Shown: positions 43,123 through 51,694 of the stretch, piece by piece
How the letters are laid out: each line of letters opens with the position of its first letter
Position numbering within the stretch: the stretch's first letter is position 1
Origin: Halovenus amylolytica
Lineage (GTDB): Archaea; Halobacteriota; Halobacteria; Halobacteriales; Haloarculaceae
Direction: 5' to 3'
DNA length: 64,000 bases
Assembly: GCA_004015825.1 (NCBI GenBank)
Contig: SAYS01000006.1
Coordinates: 62,001-126,000 of the forward strand
Notes under the pieces: model-generated
Told to the model about the DNA's origin: nothing
Databases searched by the model: none
Seen by the model: the letters and a program-made list of their open reading frames with translations, nothing else
Position numbers and translations under genes: made by a program

Positions 43123-43542
43123 CTATCGCAGTAGCCGCCCGAAAAACCCTTCCTGGTTGTCGAGTGATTCCTCCTCTTCGTAGTAGATGTACTTGAGCAG
43201 CCGACCGGATCGACTGTTCAGGGAGACGTGTCCGCGGTCGTCGTCGTAATCGACGACGCCGGCTTTTGCCATCTTGGGGAGATGGCACTGGTAGAGGCCG
43301 ACGTAGGTTCGTTTGCGCTGCTGGGAGTTCAGCTGGCTGATCTCGCAGTCACATTCCTTACTCGCGATGTGCTCGGCAAGCTCCCCGATGTCCGCCCCTC
43401 CGTCATTTTTGTGTAGATACTCTAGTACTTCCTGACGCCGATCAGCACTTAGTATCTCGAAAATCTGTGTTTTCGATAGCTGCTTCTCGTCCTGGGTTGT
43501 CCTGTCTATGTCACCGACCGTCTGTTCCGGAGAGTCACTCAT
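43123..43542 (-). CDS. DUF7344-type winged-helix regulator
   Basis: 139 residues. The conserved haloarchaeal pattern is present: IFEILSADRRQEVLEYLHK, IGELAEHIA, then QQRKRTYVGLYQCHLPKMAKAGVVDYDDDRG (residues 81-112), which is a winged helix ending at a wing. It has no membrane helix, unlike its two relatives downstream. Members are inferred to be DNA-binding; targets are unknown. One of four such genes within 6 kb. Confidence 0.8.
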   Translation of the reverse strand: MSDSPEQTVGDIDRTTQDEKQLSKTQIFEILSADRRQEVLEYLHKNDGGADIGELAEHIASKECDCEISQLNSQQRKRTYVGLYQCHLPKMAKAGVVDYDDDRGHVSLNSRSGRLLKYIYYEEEESLDNQEGFFGRLLR

Positions 43543-44272
43543 TATCAGACCCCTCTACTCAGTACTTCCGAGCATACAAGTTAGTTAGATAGACATTATT
43601 GCAGAGTAAGTACAGAAACTGCATTCTGTGGTCCCAACATACTCCGGGTAGAATCGCATCGTTCGACCACGGCTGCTATCGGATCGCACAGCTGATACTG
43701 GTGGCTGTCCGTTCGGACAGATCGCCGACCACCGTGAGAACGAGTGCTCACCGGTCGACGTTCTTTAGTTTGGTATAACTACCAGTATGACTCTCGAATC
43801 CCCGTTTGCGGTCCTCCAGTCGCGGCGACACCTCGCAGTGGACTCGGCGACGTTCGACGTCTGGCCCGAGTGCAATCGTGCCTGATGCGATAACTTCCAG
43901 TACGGCGATGGACCACAGTCTGTTTCCGAGCAGCCGCCCGACCAGGGGCTGCTGGTGGACCGACAGCCGTGGTGACCAGTATGGTCAGACAATCCCAGGC
44001 GGAACGTAAGGCACTGGCAGCTGGTTGTCTGCTGTCGAATCATCTACAGCTGTAGTGTCTTTTTATTTATATAACCGGGGCCGATGGTAAGGAACATATT
44101 AACTGGTTTACGGGCCTGAAAATCCCATCTTACCGGTGTTTGATGATTGTAGACACATATTAGTATCATATAAATTATTTATTTTAGATTATTATTTATA
44201 CTGTAACTAGCGGGTCGCCGGTTCAGATCAAGCAACAAATTACTACGTCCGATACACCCCGAGAGATCAACG
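43543..44272. other. Gene-poor region, AT-rich in its second half
   Basis: No convincing gene. Short frames exist (for example 33 codons from ATG 43787) but lack support. Bases 44044-44215 are very AT-rich, with several TATA-like words (tttttatttatataac, atcatataaattattt). The left half carries one arm of a 39-bp inverted repeat. Confidence 0.5.
43697..43735 (+). repeat. Long inverted repeat, left arm (39 bp)
   Basis: Inverted copy of 44472-44510 with 37 of 39 bases identical (both differences are C/T). Each arm also contains the internal palindrome tgtccgttcggaca. The arms enclose 736 bp of mostly non-coding DNA and one tiny gene. Confidence 0.8.
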
Positions 44273-44389
44273 ATGGTAGAACACATCTCGGAAGAAGAAC
44301 TGCAGCGGATTCAGGAATTTGTCGATACCCCGGCGTACGAGCGAGAGCCAGAGCAGTTGATGCCGGAAGAGCAGGCAACGAAGGAATAA
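44273..44389 (+). CDS. 38-residue acidic small protein
   Basis: ATG 44273 to TAA 44387-44389. The peptide (start MVEHISEEELQRIQEF, then VDTPAYEREPEQLMPEE) is strongly acidic, as expected for haloarchaeal proteins, and contains a helix followed by a proline-rich tail. It lies inside the long inverted repeat. Too short for a family call; the composition argues that it is coding. Confidence 0.5.
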   Translation: MVEHISEEELQRIQEFVDTPAYEREPEQLMPEEQATKE

Positions 44390-44471
44390 GGTGTCTGTGG
44401 TATCGACCCGTCGTGTCTGATTCGCTGCCCCCCGGTCCCCCAGTTATTCCGAACCGTCACCAGCAGTAGCT

Positions 44472-44510
44472 ACGGTGGTCGACGATCTGTCCGAACGGAC
44501 AACCACCAGT
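44472..44510 (-). repeat. Long inverted repeat, right arm (39 bp)
   Basis: Partner of 43697-43735 in opposite orientation, 37 of 39 identical. It lies 64 bp beyond the 3' end of the next DUF7344-type gene. Confidence 0.8.
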
Positions 44511-44573
44511 CTCGGTTCGATCGGGGCAGTGAGCTCGATCTCCCAGCCGTTTGCCCGCCTGTCGCATACCGCC

Positions 44574-45113
44574 TTAGTTCTGTAACTCGGACGGAATCGA
44601 CTGCTTGTCCTGGAGTCGGTCGACGGCGTGCGCTGTTGCCGTGACGACAAATGCAGCGACGATAAACGCCGCGACGACCGCTTCGGAGATTGCCCCAAAA
44701 AAGAGAACATTCGCTACTGTCAGTCCGAGCAGTACAGTACTCGTCGCAGCGAGTCCGAGATACACCCACTGCCAGGGGAGTTCGTCGTCAGAGGAGTTGA
44801 GATAGGTGTCGATCTCGTCGGCATCCGGCTGAAGCATGACCATCCCCGAGTCTTTGTCGTAGCTTACGACGCCAGCCTCGTCGAGACGTGGAATATGTGT
44901 CTGGTACAGCGAGACGTAGACACGCTTTCGTTCCTGCTCGGTAATCTCTTCGATGCTCGTATTGTTTTCCCAGGCTGCGACCTGTTCTGCGAGGGTCGTC
45001 AGCTCGATCGGTTCGTTTGCTTCCCGGAGATGATACAACACGTACCGTCGTCTGGGACTACTAAGCAGCTCGAAAACATCGTCTTGCGAGAGAGATTGTT
45101 CGCTCGGGGCCAT
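44574..45113 (-). CDS. DUF7344-type winged-helix protein with two membrane helices
   Basis: 179 residues. The N-terminal winged helix (VFELLSSPRRRYVLYHLRE, then QERKRVYVSLYQTHIPRLDEAGVVSYD, residues 72-98) is followed by two hydrophobic helices (about 117-137 and 142-162) and a short tail. A DNA-binding domain tethered to the membrane suggests a one-component membrane-bound regulator. Divergent from the next family member at 45701 across a 590-bp gap. Confidence 0.8.
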   Translation of the reverse strand: MAPSEQSLSQDDVFELLSSPRRRYVLYHLREANEPIELTTLAEQVAAWENNTSIEEITEQERKRVYVSLYQTHIPRLDEAGVVSYDKDSGMVMLQPDADEIDTYLNSSDDELPWQWVYLGLAATSTVLLGLTVANVLFFGAISEAVVAAFIVAAFVVTATAHAVDRLQDKQSIPSELQN

Positions 45114-45700
45114 TTACTAGTGAATTTTCATCGACTGTGTTCGTTGTGAAATTCGCCTGCGACAGCACGGTATCAGCCACCCTCGTCCATGGACCGATAC
45201 CCGGGGTATCGTCTGATAGGCGATCAGAGACTGTTCCCTGTCTACGTAGACCAACTAACCATCACTACTTTGTTACATTCGAAATACCGGGTGGAATAGT
45301 GCTGTCTCCCAGAATACACTCTACTTACCGTGGCTGCTCTTCCTCCTCGGCTTTTTTATCAAACTGTATACTATAATAGGAGTTATGTAACTATATAGAA
45401 CGCATACTTCGGCTGGTCGGAACCATTTGTTAAGACCTTCCTACTCTGTTTCGTTCGCTCGAAAAGAGCCTCAGGCGGTCAGAGAACGCCACCTGGGACC
45501 ACTGAAATAATGAGCGACCCATTCGCTGGCGATGCTGACTGGACGGATAGCACGGATGGGTACGAACTGGCTGACCTACTTTTTTTAATTGCTGGCTCTC
45601 AGAATCCTTTTCAGTAAAAACAAAACGAACGGTAAGAAGACTTTTATCGGTTCGTTCAGTAAGCTTAGCAGACAGAAATTGCACGCGAACCATTACTGCA
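45114..45700. other. Large intergenic region between two DUF7344-type genes
   Basis: No supported gene. The right end is AT-rich (45575-45660) and holds a likely promoter, cttttatc at about 45641-45648, roughly 55 bp before ATG 45701, so that message would have a 5' leader. The words aaacgaac and gttcgtt recur around it and may be binding sites. Open frames on both strands lack haloarchaeal coding character. Confidence 0.45.
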
Positions 45701-46342
45701 ATGACTAATTCAGACAGCGGCACGGGACAATCGCCACAGACGGGTGAAGCGGTCCAGGGACCGAAACCCGGTACACAGGAGACAATGGATGATGCACAGT
45801 CGGGTGAGCCCGATACAAACTCCCAAGACTCAGCGGAAGAGGCAACGTTGCCACTCGATCAGGCCTTCGAGATTCTGAAAAACAGCCGCCGCAGGGAGAC
45901 ACTTCATTATCTGAACGAACACGGTGGGACGGCAACTCTAAGCAGTCTGGCCGAGCATATCGCGGCGATCGAAAACGACACCACCGTTCAGCAGATCACC
46001 TCCTCGCAACGCAAACGCGTCTACGTCGGTCTCTATCAGTGCCATCTCCCCAAGATGGATAGTATGGACGTAATCGATTTCGACAAAAATCGAGGGACTA
46101 TCGAGCTTGCGAGAAACGCGGAACAGGTCTGTTCGTACCTCGGTGACTCGGACAGTGGCGACTGGTACAAACTCTATCTCGGACTCGCTGTCGCCGGCAG
46201 TCTCCTCTTTGTGATCTCCATCGGAGGCGCTGCAAAGTACGGCCTCCAGCCATCAGTCGTCCTGTTTTTGCTTCTCGGTGGTATGTTCCTCGGCTCGGTC
46301 GCGCACGCGATGGGAGTGGATGTACGCTCCCGTACCAGCTGA
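45701..46342 (+). CDS. DUF7344-type winged-helix protein with two membrane helices
   Basis: 213 residues. A hydrophilic acidic N-terminal extension (about 1-45), then the winged helix (AFEILKNSRRRETLHYLNE, QRKRVYVGLYQCHLPKMDSMDVIDFD), then two hydrophobic helices (about 160-180 and 185-203). It is a close structural relative of the gene at 44574 and shares the QCHLPKM segment with that at 43123. Start ATG 45701 is the first in the frame. Confidence 0.8.
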   Translation: MTNSDSGTGQSPQTGEAVQGPKPGTQETMDDAQSGEPDTNSQDSAEEATLPLDQAFEILKNSRRRETLHYLNEHGGTATLSSLAEHIAAIENDTTVQQITSSQRKRVYVGLYQCHLPKMDSMDVIDFDKNRGTIELARNAEQVCSYLGDSDSGDWYKLYLGLAVAGSLLFVISIGGAAKYGLQPSVVLFLLLGGMFLGSVAHAMGVDVRSRTS

Positions 46343-46630
46343 ACTCCCATCTAAACCGCCGATTTCCTGCAGTAGGAACGTATTAACACTCTTTTCTGGA
46401 GGGTATGGGCGTATTATCTCCGCGCATTCGGCCTGATATCTCCCGTTTTTGTAACTCGGTTCTCGTGAGTGATCCACTTGGTGTCCCCAATCTGCATGTA
46501 TAGTACATCTATACTGTACGTAAAACTGGTAAACTGTGGGCCGAATAAACCGAAATCGGCAGAACGACTTTTACAGTAGGAGTATCTTAACCTATTGTAT
46601 GGTTGGACTAGAGGTGCTCGGGAACTAACT

Positions 46631-46918
46631 ATGACGGAGGAAGGAAACAGTAACACTGATTCTGACCGGTCAGTGAAAGGTCGGAAACCCCAGCACAGTG
46701 CGTCAGGTGCCTGGTCGCGGGCAGACTGGGAAGCACTCGAGTCGGATCCGGATTTCGGGGACGATTTCGAGTACGAACTCACAGAGTGGGAGCAGTTCGA
46801 AACTCTCGATGGGACTGATCAGGTAATGTTCCTCCCGAGTGACGAGTCCGAACTCAAAGACGCGGCGTTCGTCGTCGCCGAAGAAACCGATCTCCTCGAA
46901 CTCTCGAATCACTGCTAA
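46631..46918 (+). CDS. Small acidic hypothetical protein
   Basis: 95 residues from ATG 46631 (MTEEGNSNTDSDRSVKG). An acidic, probably disordered N-terminus is followed by WSRADWEALESDPDFGDDFEYEL and a strand-rich end (VMFLPSDESELKDAAFVVAEETDLLEL, residues 63-90). The frame is open from 46595. No family is recognised. It is divergent in style from neighbours but fully haloarchaeal in composition. It lies 57 bp from the converging TFB gene. Confidence 0.55.
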   Translation: MTEEGNSNTDSDRSVKGRKPQHSASGAWSRADWEALESDPDFGDDFEYELTEWEQFETLDGTDQVMFLPSDESELKDAAFVVAEETDLLELSNHC

Positions 46919-46975
46919 CTGTCGACCGTTGGCCGTTCCTTACCGCGCCAGGTCGCACGGCGAGTCCGTACTGGG

Positions 46976-47953
46976 TTACTCGTCCGCGTTTTCGAGGACG
47001 GCGGATTGTTCCTGGTAGCGGTTTCGAATCGTTACCTCTGTCACCTGGGCGACGTCGGCGATTTCTGACTGGGTTACCTTCGTCTCGGTGTCGGTCGCTG
47101 CGATGTAGATAGCTGCACCGGCCAGCCCCGTCGGTGATTTTCCGGAGTGGACTCCCTCTTCTGCGGTCCGCTCCAGAATCCCCTGGGCTTCCCGCTGGAT
47201 ATCCTGTCCGAGTTCGAGCTCCGAACAGAAGCGGGGGACGAACTGCTTGGGATCGATCGGCCGCATCTCCAGATCCTGCTCTGTGACCAGGCTCCGGTAG
47301 CTGCGACCGATCTCGCTCCGGTCGACGCGGGCGATCTTGTCGAACTCGTCGAGACTCCGTGGGATTCCCTGTTTCCGGCAGGCGATATAGAGGCTGCTGG
47401 ATGCTACGCCCTCGATCGATCGTCCCTGGACGAGGTTGTCGTCGAGTGCTGTCTGGTAGATCACCGACGCCATCTCGCTGACCTGTTCGGGCAGCTCTAG
47501 CGCGCTCGACATTCTGTTTATCTCGCTTAACGCCAGCTGGAGATTGCGCTCACCTGTCTGGCTGATCCGGAGGCGGTCCTGCCAGGTTCTGAGCCGTTTG
47601 ATCGTCTCCTGTTTGCGCGCCGACAGCGGCTGCCCGTGTGCGTCTGCATCTTTCCAGTGGATCTTGGTCGTCAATCCCTTGTCGTGGAGCATCTCGGTCA
47701 TCGGCGAGCCGACCCTGGATTTTTGCTGGCTTTCCTCGTGGGTGAACGCCGACCACTCGGCACCTGGATCGATTAGCCTGTTCCTGAGGATGAACCCACA
47801 CTCCTGGCAGACGAGCTCCCCGTGGACGTCGTCGAGAATCACCGACCCTGTCTCACACTCCGGACAGCAGTCCGTATTCTCTGCCCGGGCATCTGTCCGC
47901 TCCCGTTTCTTTGCATCTATCTCCTTGCGCTGGCGGACGGTGGTTTTGCTCAT
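46976..47953 (-). CDS. Transcription initiation factor B (TFB) paralogue
   Basis: 325 residues. The N-terminal zinc ribbon is CPECETGSVILDD and CQECGFIL, the B-finger region is WSAFTHEESQQKSRVGSP, and two cyclin-like repeats follow (about residues 125-215 and 220-310) with SIEGVASSSLYIACR and SPTGLAGAAIYIAA. TFB recruits RNA polymerase to TBP-bound promoters. Haloarchaea carry several TFBs with different promoter preferences; its place in a cluster of regulators suggests a specialised copy. A basic N-terminal stretch (MSKTTVRQRKEIDAKKRERT) precedes the ribbon. Confidence 0.93.
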   Translation of the reverse strand: MSKTTVRQRKEIDAKKRERTDARAENTDCCPECETGSVILDDVHGELVCQECGFILRNRLIDPGAEWSAFTHEESQQKSRVGSPMTEMLHDKGLTTKIHWKDADAHGQPLSARKQETIKRLRTWQDRLRISQTGERNLQLALSEINRMSSALELPEQVSEMASVIYQTALDDNLVQGRSIEGVASSSLYIACRKQGIPRSLDEFDKIARVDRSEIGRSYRSLVTEQDLEMRPIDPKQFVPRFCSELELGQDIQREAQGILERTAEEGVHSGKSPTGLAGAAIYIAATDTETKVTQSEIADVAQVTEVTIRNRYQEQSAVLENADE

Positions 47954-48373
47954 TGCTTCACCCCCCCCGCTCGCTCGGCTCGATTCGTGACGGATCCCCC
48001 CGAACCCCGTCTCTCGTTCATGATTCCGAATTGTTTTCGTTCTGCATTGTTATGTAGAAAATACCATTCCGAGGTTTCTGTTGGGCTCGTCGTAACCGCT
48101 GGCGTAGCGAGGTAACTCCCTGCTGTGTCCCGGATATCTGCCCGATACAGTCCGGCTGGTCCCCGTCCGGGCTGGTACGACCCGTCCGCCGTGAGGGGGT
48201 ATTTGCGTGATACGTAGACTTTTCTTAATTTGAAATAATACCTGCTTAAATAACGAAACAATCTGAACGAACAAAACGTCTATACCGATAGCTCTAGACA
48301 AATTACCTGGTAACGAACGAATCTAAACAGCCTGTATCGGCCGACAAATCATCAGTTACGATAAAAATCAATA
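47954..48373. other. Intergenic region between the TFB gene and a winged-helix gene
   Basis: No supported gene in about 420 bp. The region 48215-48370 is AT-rich (ttaatttgaaataatacctgc, then ttacgataaaaatcaata), with a TATA-like element about 10-20 bp before ATG 48374. Long 5' control DNA for the TFB gene on the minus strand is likely on the left side. Confidence 0.4.
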
Positions 48374-48655
48374 ATGAGTACAGATTGGGACGAAATCGGC
48401 TTCGTGATCAGTTCGCGGTATCGAGTCATCGCCCTCCGGCGGCTTGCCGTTGGGCCTGCAACACCATCGCAGATCGCAGCAGACGAGAGTGTCGGCATCG
48501 CGCACATCTCGCGAGCCCTGCAGGGGCTCCGTGAGAAAGAGCTCGTCGACCTGCTCGTCTCTGACGACCGAAAGAAGGGGCGTGTCTACGGACTCACGGA
48601 ACGTGGGCGTGAGATCTGGGAGACGATCGATTCGGAGAATCTCGTCACGGAGTAA
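48374..48655 (+). CDS. Small MarR/ArsR-like winged-helix protein
   Basis: 93 residues making a single winged helix: VISSRYRVIALRRLAVGPATPSQIAADESVGIAHISRALQGL spans helices 1-3 (residues 10-51), and the wing is SDDRKKGRVYGLTERGREI. It has no ligand domain, so it may work as a dimer or with a partner. Targets unknown. Sits between the TFB and a DUF7344-type gene. Confidence 0.8.
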   Translation: MSTDWDEIGFVISSRYRVIALRRLAVGPATPSQIAADESVGIAHISRALQGLREKELVDLLVSDDRKKGRVYGLTERGREIWETIDSENLVTE

Positions 48656-48895
48656 TCTCTCTGCGTGTGGTGGACAGCCCATACCGGTGCTGCACGCTGG
48701 TATGGTCTTCTTACTACCCGGTTGATACTCTATAACAATCCGATAGCCTCGGTAATTTCACATACGAGACGGATCTTCACGTGTATCAACCGACTCTCCC
48801 GCAGGGATTGAGGCGTCGACGGACACCAGCGGTTGCTCACGGTCTGCAACCGCGACCCTCACACGGCGGATCTGCCTGCGACCAGGTGAGCCAAG

Positions 48896-49363
48896 ATGAG
48901 TAACAACGACAACGAGACCACAGACGATGAGGCCGGAACAGGAACGGTCCTGGGCGATTTCACGACCGAGCCCGAACGTATCGCCGTCCAGACACTGATC
49001 GAAGAGAGCACCAGCCCCGATCTCCCGAGTGAGGATACGATCGATTCGATCTTCTCGGTGCTCTCGAATCCCGGCCGGAGATACGTTCTGACGTATCTGC
49101 TCCGGGCGGATGGCTACGTCACGATGACCGAACTCGTCGACTACGCGGTCGAACAGACCAACAGTGCGAACACGGGTGAGGAGTTTCGCCACCGGGTCAC
49201 CGTCGAACTCTCACAGACACATCTCCCGGAGCTGGTCGATGCCGGATTTATCAGGTACAACATGGAGCGCCAGCTCGTCGACGAAACGGAGAAAACAAAG
49301 CTCGTGAGCCCGTATCTCAAGCTCGCACTCGCCCAGCAGGATCGCCTCGACGCCGAGGAGTGA
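48896..49363 (+). CDS. DUF7344-type winged-helix regulator
   Basis: 155 residues. An acidic N-terminal tail (about 1-50) precedes a divergent DUF7344-type winged helix: IFSVLSNPGRRYVLTYLLRAD, MTELVDYAVEQ, RHRVTVELSQTHLPELVDAGFIRYN (residues 99-123). No membrane helices. Fourth family member of the island. It converges on the HalOD1 gene 5 bp away. Confidence 0.75.
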   Translation: MSNNDNETTDDEAGTGTVLGDFTTEPERIAVQTLIEESTSPDLPSEDTIDSIFSVLSNPGRRYVLTYLLRADGYVTMTELVDYAVEQTNSANTGEEFRHRVTVELSQTHLPELVDAGFIRYNMERQLVDETEKTKLVSPYLKLALAQQDRLDAEE

Positions 49364-49368
49364 CCGTT

Positions 49369-49659
49369 CTATCTGTGGCCAGCGAGCTCGACCACGAGCT
49401 TCCCGTCGGACGCGATGGTGACTCTCACCTGTTCGTACTCGAATCTGATTTCGATCGAATCGGTCCCTGTCAGCAGTCGCTTCAGCGAATCGACGTCGGT
49501 GTACTCCTGTAACGGTGGGAGAGCCATCGGCTGGCTGTCCGTCACCTCGGCGATCGCCTTGACGATCGCCTCTGTCAGCCCGTCGGACTGTCGCCAGTCG
49601 GAGACGACCTGCTGGGTTTGCCCGTCTCGTCGATGGGAATGTGGCCCGTCGTGGTTCAT
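49369..49659 (-). CDS. HalOD1-domain protein
   Basis: 96 residues from ATG 49659. The halobacterial output domain 1 pattern is seen: SDGLTEAIVKAIAEVTDSQPMALPPLQEYTDVDSLKRLL (residues 26-64), then IEIRFEYEQVRVTIASDGKLVV. HalOD1 domains occur alone or fused to sensory modules in haloarchaeal two-component systems; what they contact is not known. A GTG at 49731 extends the frame, but it lies only about 10 bp from a TATA-like element (aatataaat at 49738), so I prefer 49659. Confidence 0.8.
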   Translation of the reverse strand: MNHDGPHSHRRDGQTQQVVSDWRQSDGLTEAIVKAIAEVTDSQPMALPPLQEYTDVDSLKRLLTGTDSIEIRFEYEQVRVTIASDGKLVVELAGHR

Positions 49660-49759
49660 ATCCTGCTCACCTTGTCCCCCGGCTGACACTGCTCTAGTAC
49701 CTCCCGTGTCATAATTTAACACAATTCGCACACTCGATTTATATTTTTGGGGAGATCGG

Positions 49760-50557
49760 TCACTCGAACGACGAGCTATCGAGTTGCCATGTAAAGAGGG
49801 CTCGCAACACGACGACGAGGCTATTGTTCATGCCTGCACCCCAGATTGCCGTCTCATTGCTCTGTTTCGAGACAGTTCTCCCATCGTCGGGGACGAGCAC
49901 GCTCACGAGGGTTGTTTCGTCGTCGACCATCACCAGCCGTCCCGAGGGCGTCTCCGCCCAGTTCCACAGTGACGGGACGAACTCCGTCTCGGGGACGACC
50001 GTTTCGATCTCCTGGCGTGACGTCTCGGACATCGCCCCCAGTCTGATCGAGACGCCACGGTCCTGGGCCGCGGAGAGGCTGGCGACGATCTCCTCGGTGA
50101 GCAAGTTCTCGACGCTCATGAATACGACCGTCTCGTTCGCCGCATCGATAAACTCCAGAATCCGTTCGGTGATGGTGTCGCAACCGGTGACAGTCCAGAC
50201 GCCGCGCTGTTCTTCGGTCTGTGTGGTCGTCTCGAGTTCCCCCGTCGCGTCACGAAACCGGTTCAGCCGCCGGGTGAAGTACTGCTCGAAGTGCTGTCCG
50301 GCCGTTTCCAGGGAGACTGCCCGGAACTGTTTGGGGTTCGAGTGCTGGACGTCGACGAGGCCCCTCCGTTCGAGGTCGTCGACCGCGTCGTAGACCCGTG
50401 TCCGGGGCACCTCGGAGACGTCGCTGATCTCTTTGGCCGTTCCGGTTTCGATTCTGACCAGTGTGACGAACGTTTCGGCGGCGTAGGCACTCAGCCCAAA
50501 CGCTTGCAACTGTTCGATAGCAACCTGCCGTGGGTGATCCGACGAGTCCGGAGACAT
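49760..50557 (-). CDS. TrmB-family transcriptional regulator
   Basis: 265 residues. An N-terminal winged helix (QLQAFGLSAYAAETFVTLVR, TAKEISDVSEVPRTRVYDAVDDLERRGLVDV, residues 44-75) with the usual HSNPKQFRAVSLE wing is followed by a phospholipase-D-like or effector region. The C-terminal part is shared with the gene at 50862. TrmB proteins sense sugars or related metabolites in archaea. The start codon at 50557 is 14 bp from a 16-bp palindrome (50571-50586), a likely operator. Confidence 0.9.
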   Translation of the reverse strand: MSPDSSDHPRQVAIEQLQAFGLSAYAAETFVTLVRIETGTAKEISDVSEVPRTRVYDAVDDLERRGLVDVQHSNPKQFRAVSLETAGQHFEQYFTRRLNRFRDATGELETTTQTEEQRGVWTVTGCDTITERILEFIDAANETVVFMSVENLLTEEIVASLSAAQDRGVSIRLGAMSETSRQEIETVVPETEFVPSLWNWAETPSGRLVMVDDETTLVSVLVPDDGRTVSKQSNETAIWGAGMNNSLVVVLRALFTWQLDSSSFE

Positions 50558-50570
50558 ACTCTGGTGAAAA

Positions 50571-50631
50571 CTGTCCGTGTGGACAGTACACACAGCCCGA
50601 GAGGTTGGGATCCAGATCGGACTGTGTGTAC
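50571..50631. promoter_or_regulatory. Palindromes upstream of the TrmB gene
   Basis: ctgtccgtgtggacag (50571-50586) is a perfect 6-bp arm hairpin, and gtacacacag (50586-50595) is inverted as ctgtgtgtac (50622-50631). The 15-mer agaggttgggatcca inside (50600-50614) recurs at 50848-50862, ending on the first base of the other TrmB start codon. Probably control sites shared by both genes. Confidence 0.5.
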
Positions 50632-50861
50632 TACCCACTCCGAGCCGTTGCCGTAAAATAGTATTGTGATTAACTGGGTGAATTGCTATTCGAGAGGTCC
50701 TGCATAACTTGATTCTGTGGCTGTCACGTCAGTTATACTGTGATTATTTGAGTGAATCTACTGAACGTACGCTTTTTGAAAATAATAGAGGAAACGCCTT
50801 TCTGATTGTGACTGGAAGAAGTAATTAGACTATCATCCCGGTAGTCAAGAGGTTGGGATCC

Positions 50862-51686
50862 ATGGAAAATCTAGCAAATCAAGAGCAGTCGATAGAATTG
50901 CTCCAGCAGCTCGGGCTCAAGGAGTACGAGGCCAAGTCGTTCGTCGCGTTATCCCGGCTCCCTCAGGGTACCGCAAAGGAGATCAGCGATATCTCCGAGG
51001 TGCCCCGGACGCGGGTCTACGACTCGATTCGAGTACTGGAACAGAAAGGGCTCGTCGAAATACACCATTCGAACCCCAAACAGTTTCGAACGGTTTCGAT
51101 CGACGAGGCAGTGAATATTCTCAAATCTGAGTACGTCACCCGGATCGAATCGCTCAGAGAGAGCCTGACCGACCTCGAACCGGCCGGAACGGACGAGGAG
51201 ACGGAGATCACCCACGAGGTCTGGGCACTCTCGGGCGGGGCCGCGATCGAGGCCAGAACTGAACAGCTCATCAACGAGGCCGAGGGGGAACTGATCATGG
51301 TCGCCGGCAACAACCGGATGCTCACCGACGGACTGATCGGGGCTTTGCAGGCGGCAACCAATCGTGGCGTCACCGTCGTCGTCGGTGTCGCCGACGATTC
51401 ACTCCGTGACACACTCATCGACGCGGTTCCCCAGGCTCGGGTGTTTATCTCCGAGTTGCCGTGGCTCGATAGCTCGTCACTCCAGGGTGACGAGACAGAG
51501 ATCAACCGGCTGCTGTTGATCGACCGGAGCACGATTCTGGCGAGTTCGACGCACGATCCCGACGTCCCCGAGCACGAAAAGGCAGTGTTCGGACGGGGGT
51601 TCAACAACGGTCTCGTGACGATCGTTCGGCGACTGATGGTCACCGGGCTACTCTCGGAGGACGACCCCGGCGAAGCAGCCGCCTAG
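50862..51686 (+). CDS. TrmB-family transcriptional regulator
   Basis: 274 residues from ATG 50862, same layout as the divergent paralogue: QQLGLKEYEAKSFVALSRLPQGTAKEISDISEVPRTRVYDSI covers the winged helix (residues 14-55), followed by HHSNPKQFRTVSIDEA and an effector domain with NRMLTDGLIGAL and HEKAVFGRGFNNG. The two regulators face away from each other across 304 bp with repeated motifs, so they may cross-regulate. TTG 50853 is a possible but less likely start. Confidence 0.9.
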   Translation: MENLANQEQSIELLQQLGLKEYEAKSFVALSRLPQGTAKEISDISEVPRTRVYDSIRVLEQKGLVEIHHSNPKQFRTVSIDEAVNILKSEYVTRIESLRESLTDLEPAGTDEETEITHEVWALSGGAAIEARTEQLINEAEGELIMVAGNNRMLTDGLIGALQAATNRGVTVVVGVADDSLRDTLIDAVPQARVFISELPWLDSSSLQGDETEINRLLLIDRSTILASSTHDPDVPEHEKAVFGRGFNNGLVTIVRRLMVTGLLSEDDPGEAAA

Positions 51687-51694
51687 TCCCGCAG

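Noticed and set aside
43787..43888. 33-codon frame in the gene-poor region
   Set aside because: Possible start near a TATA-like word but no other support.
46405..46503. 32-codon frame with a TATA-like cgtattaac about 20 bp upstream
   Set aside because: The composition is not acidic and no similarity is seen; the promoter match alone is too weak.
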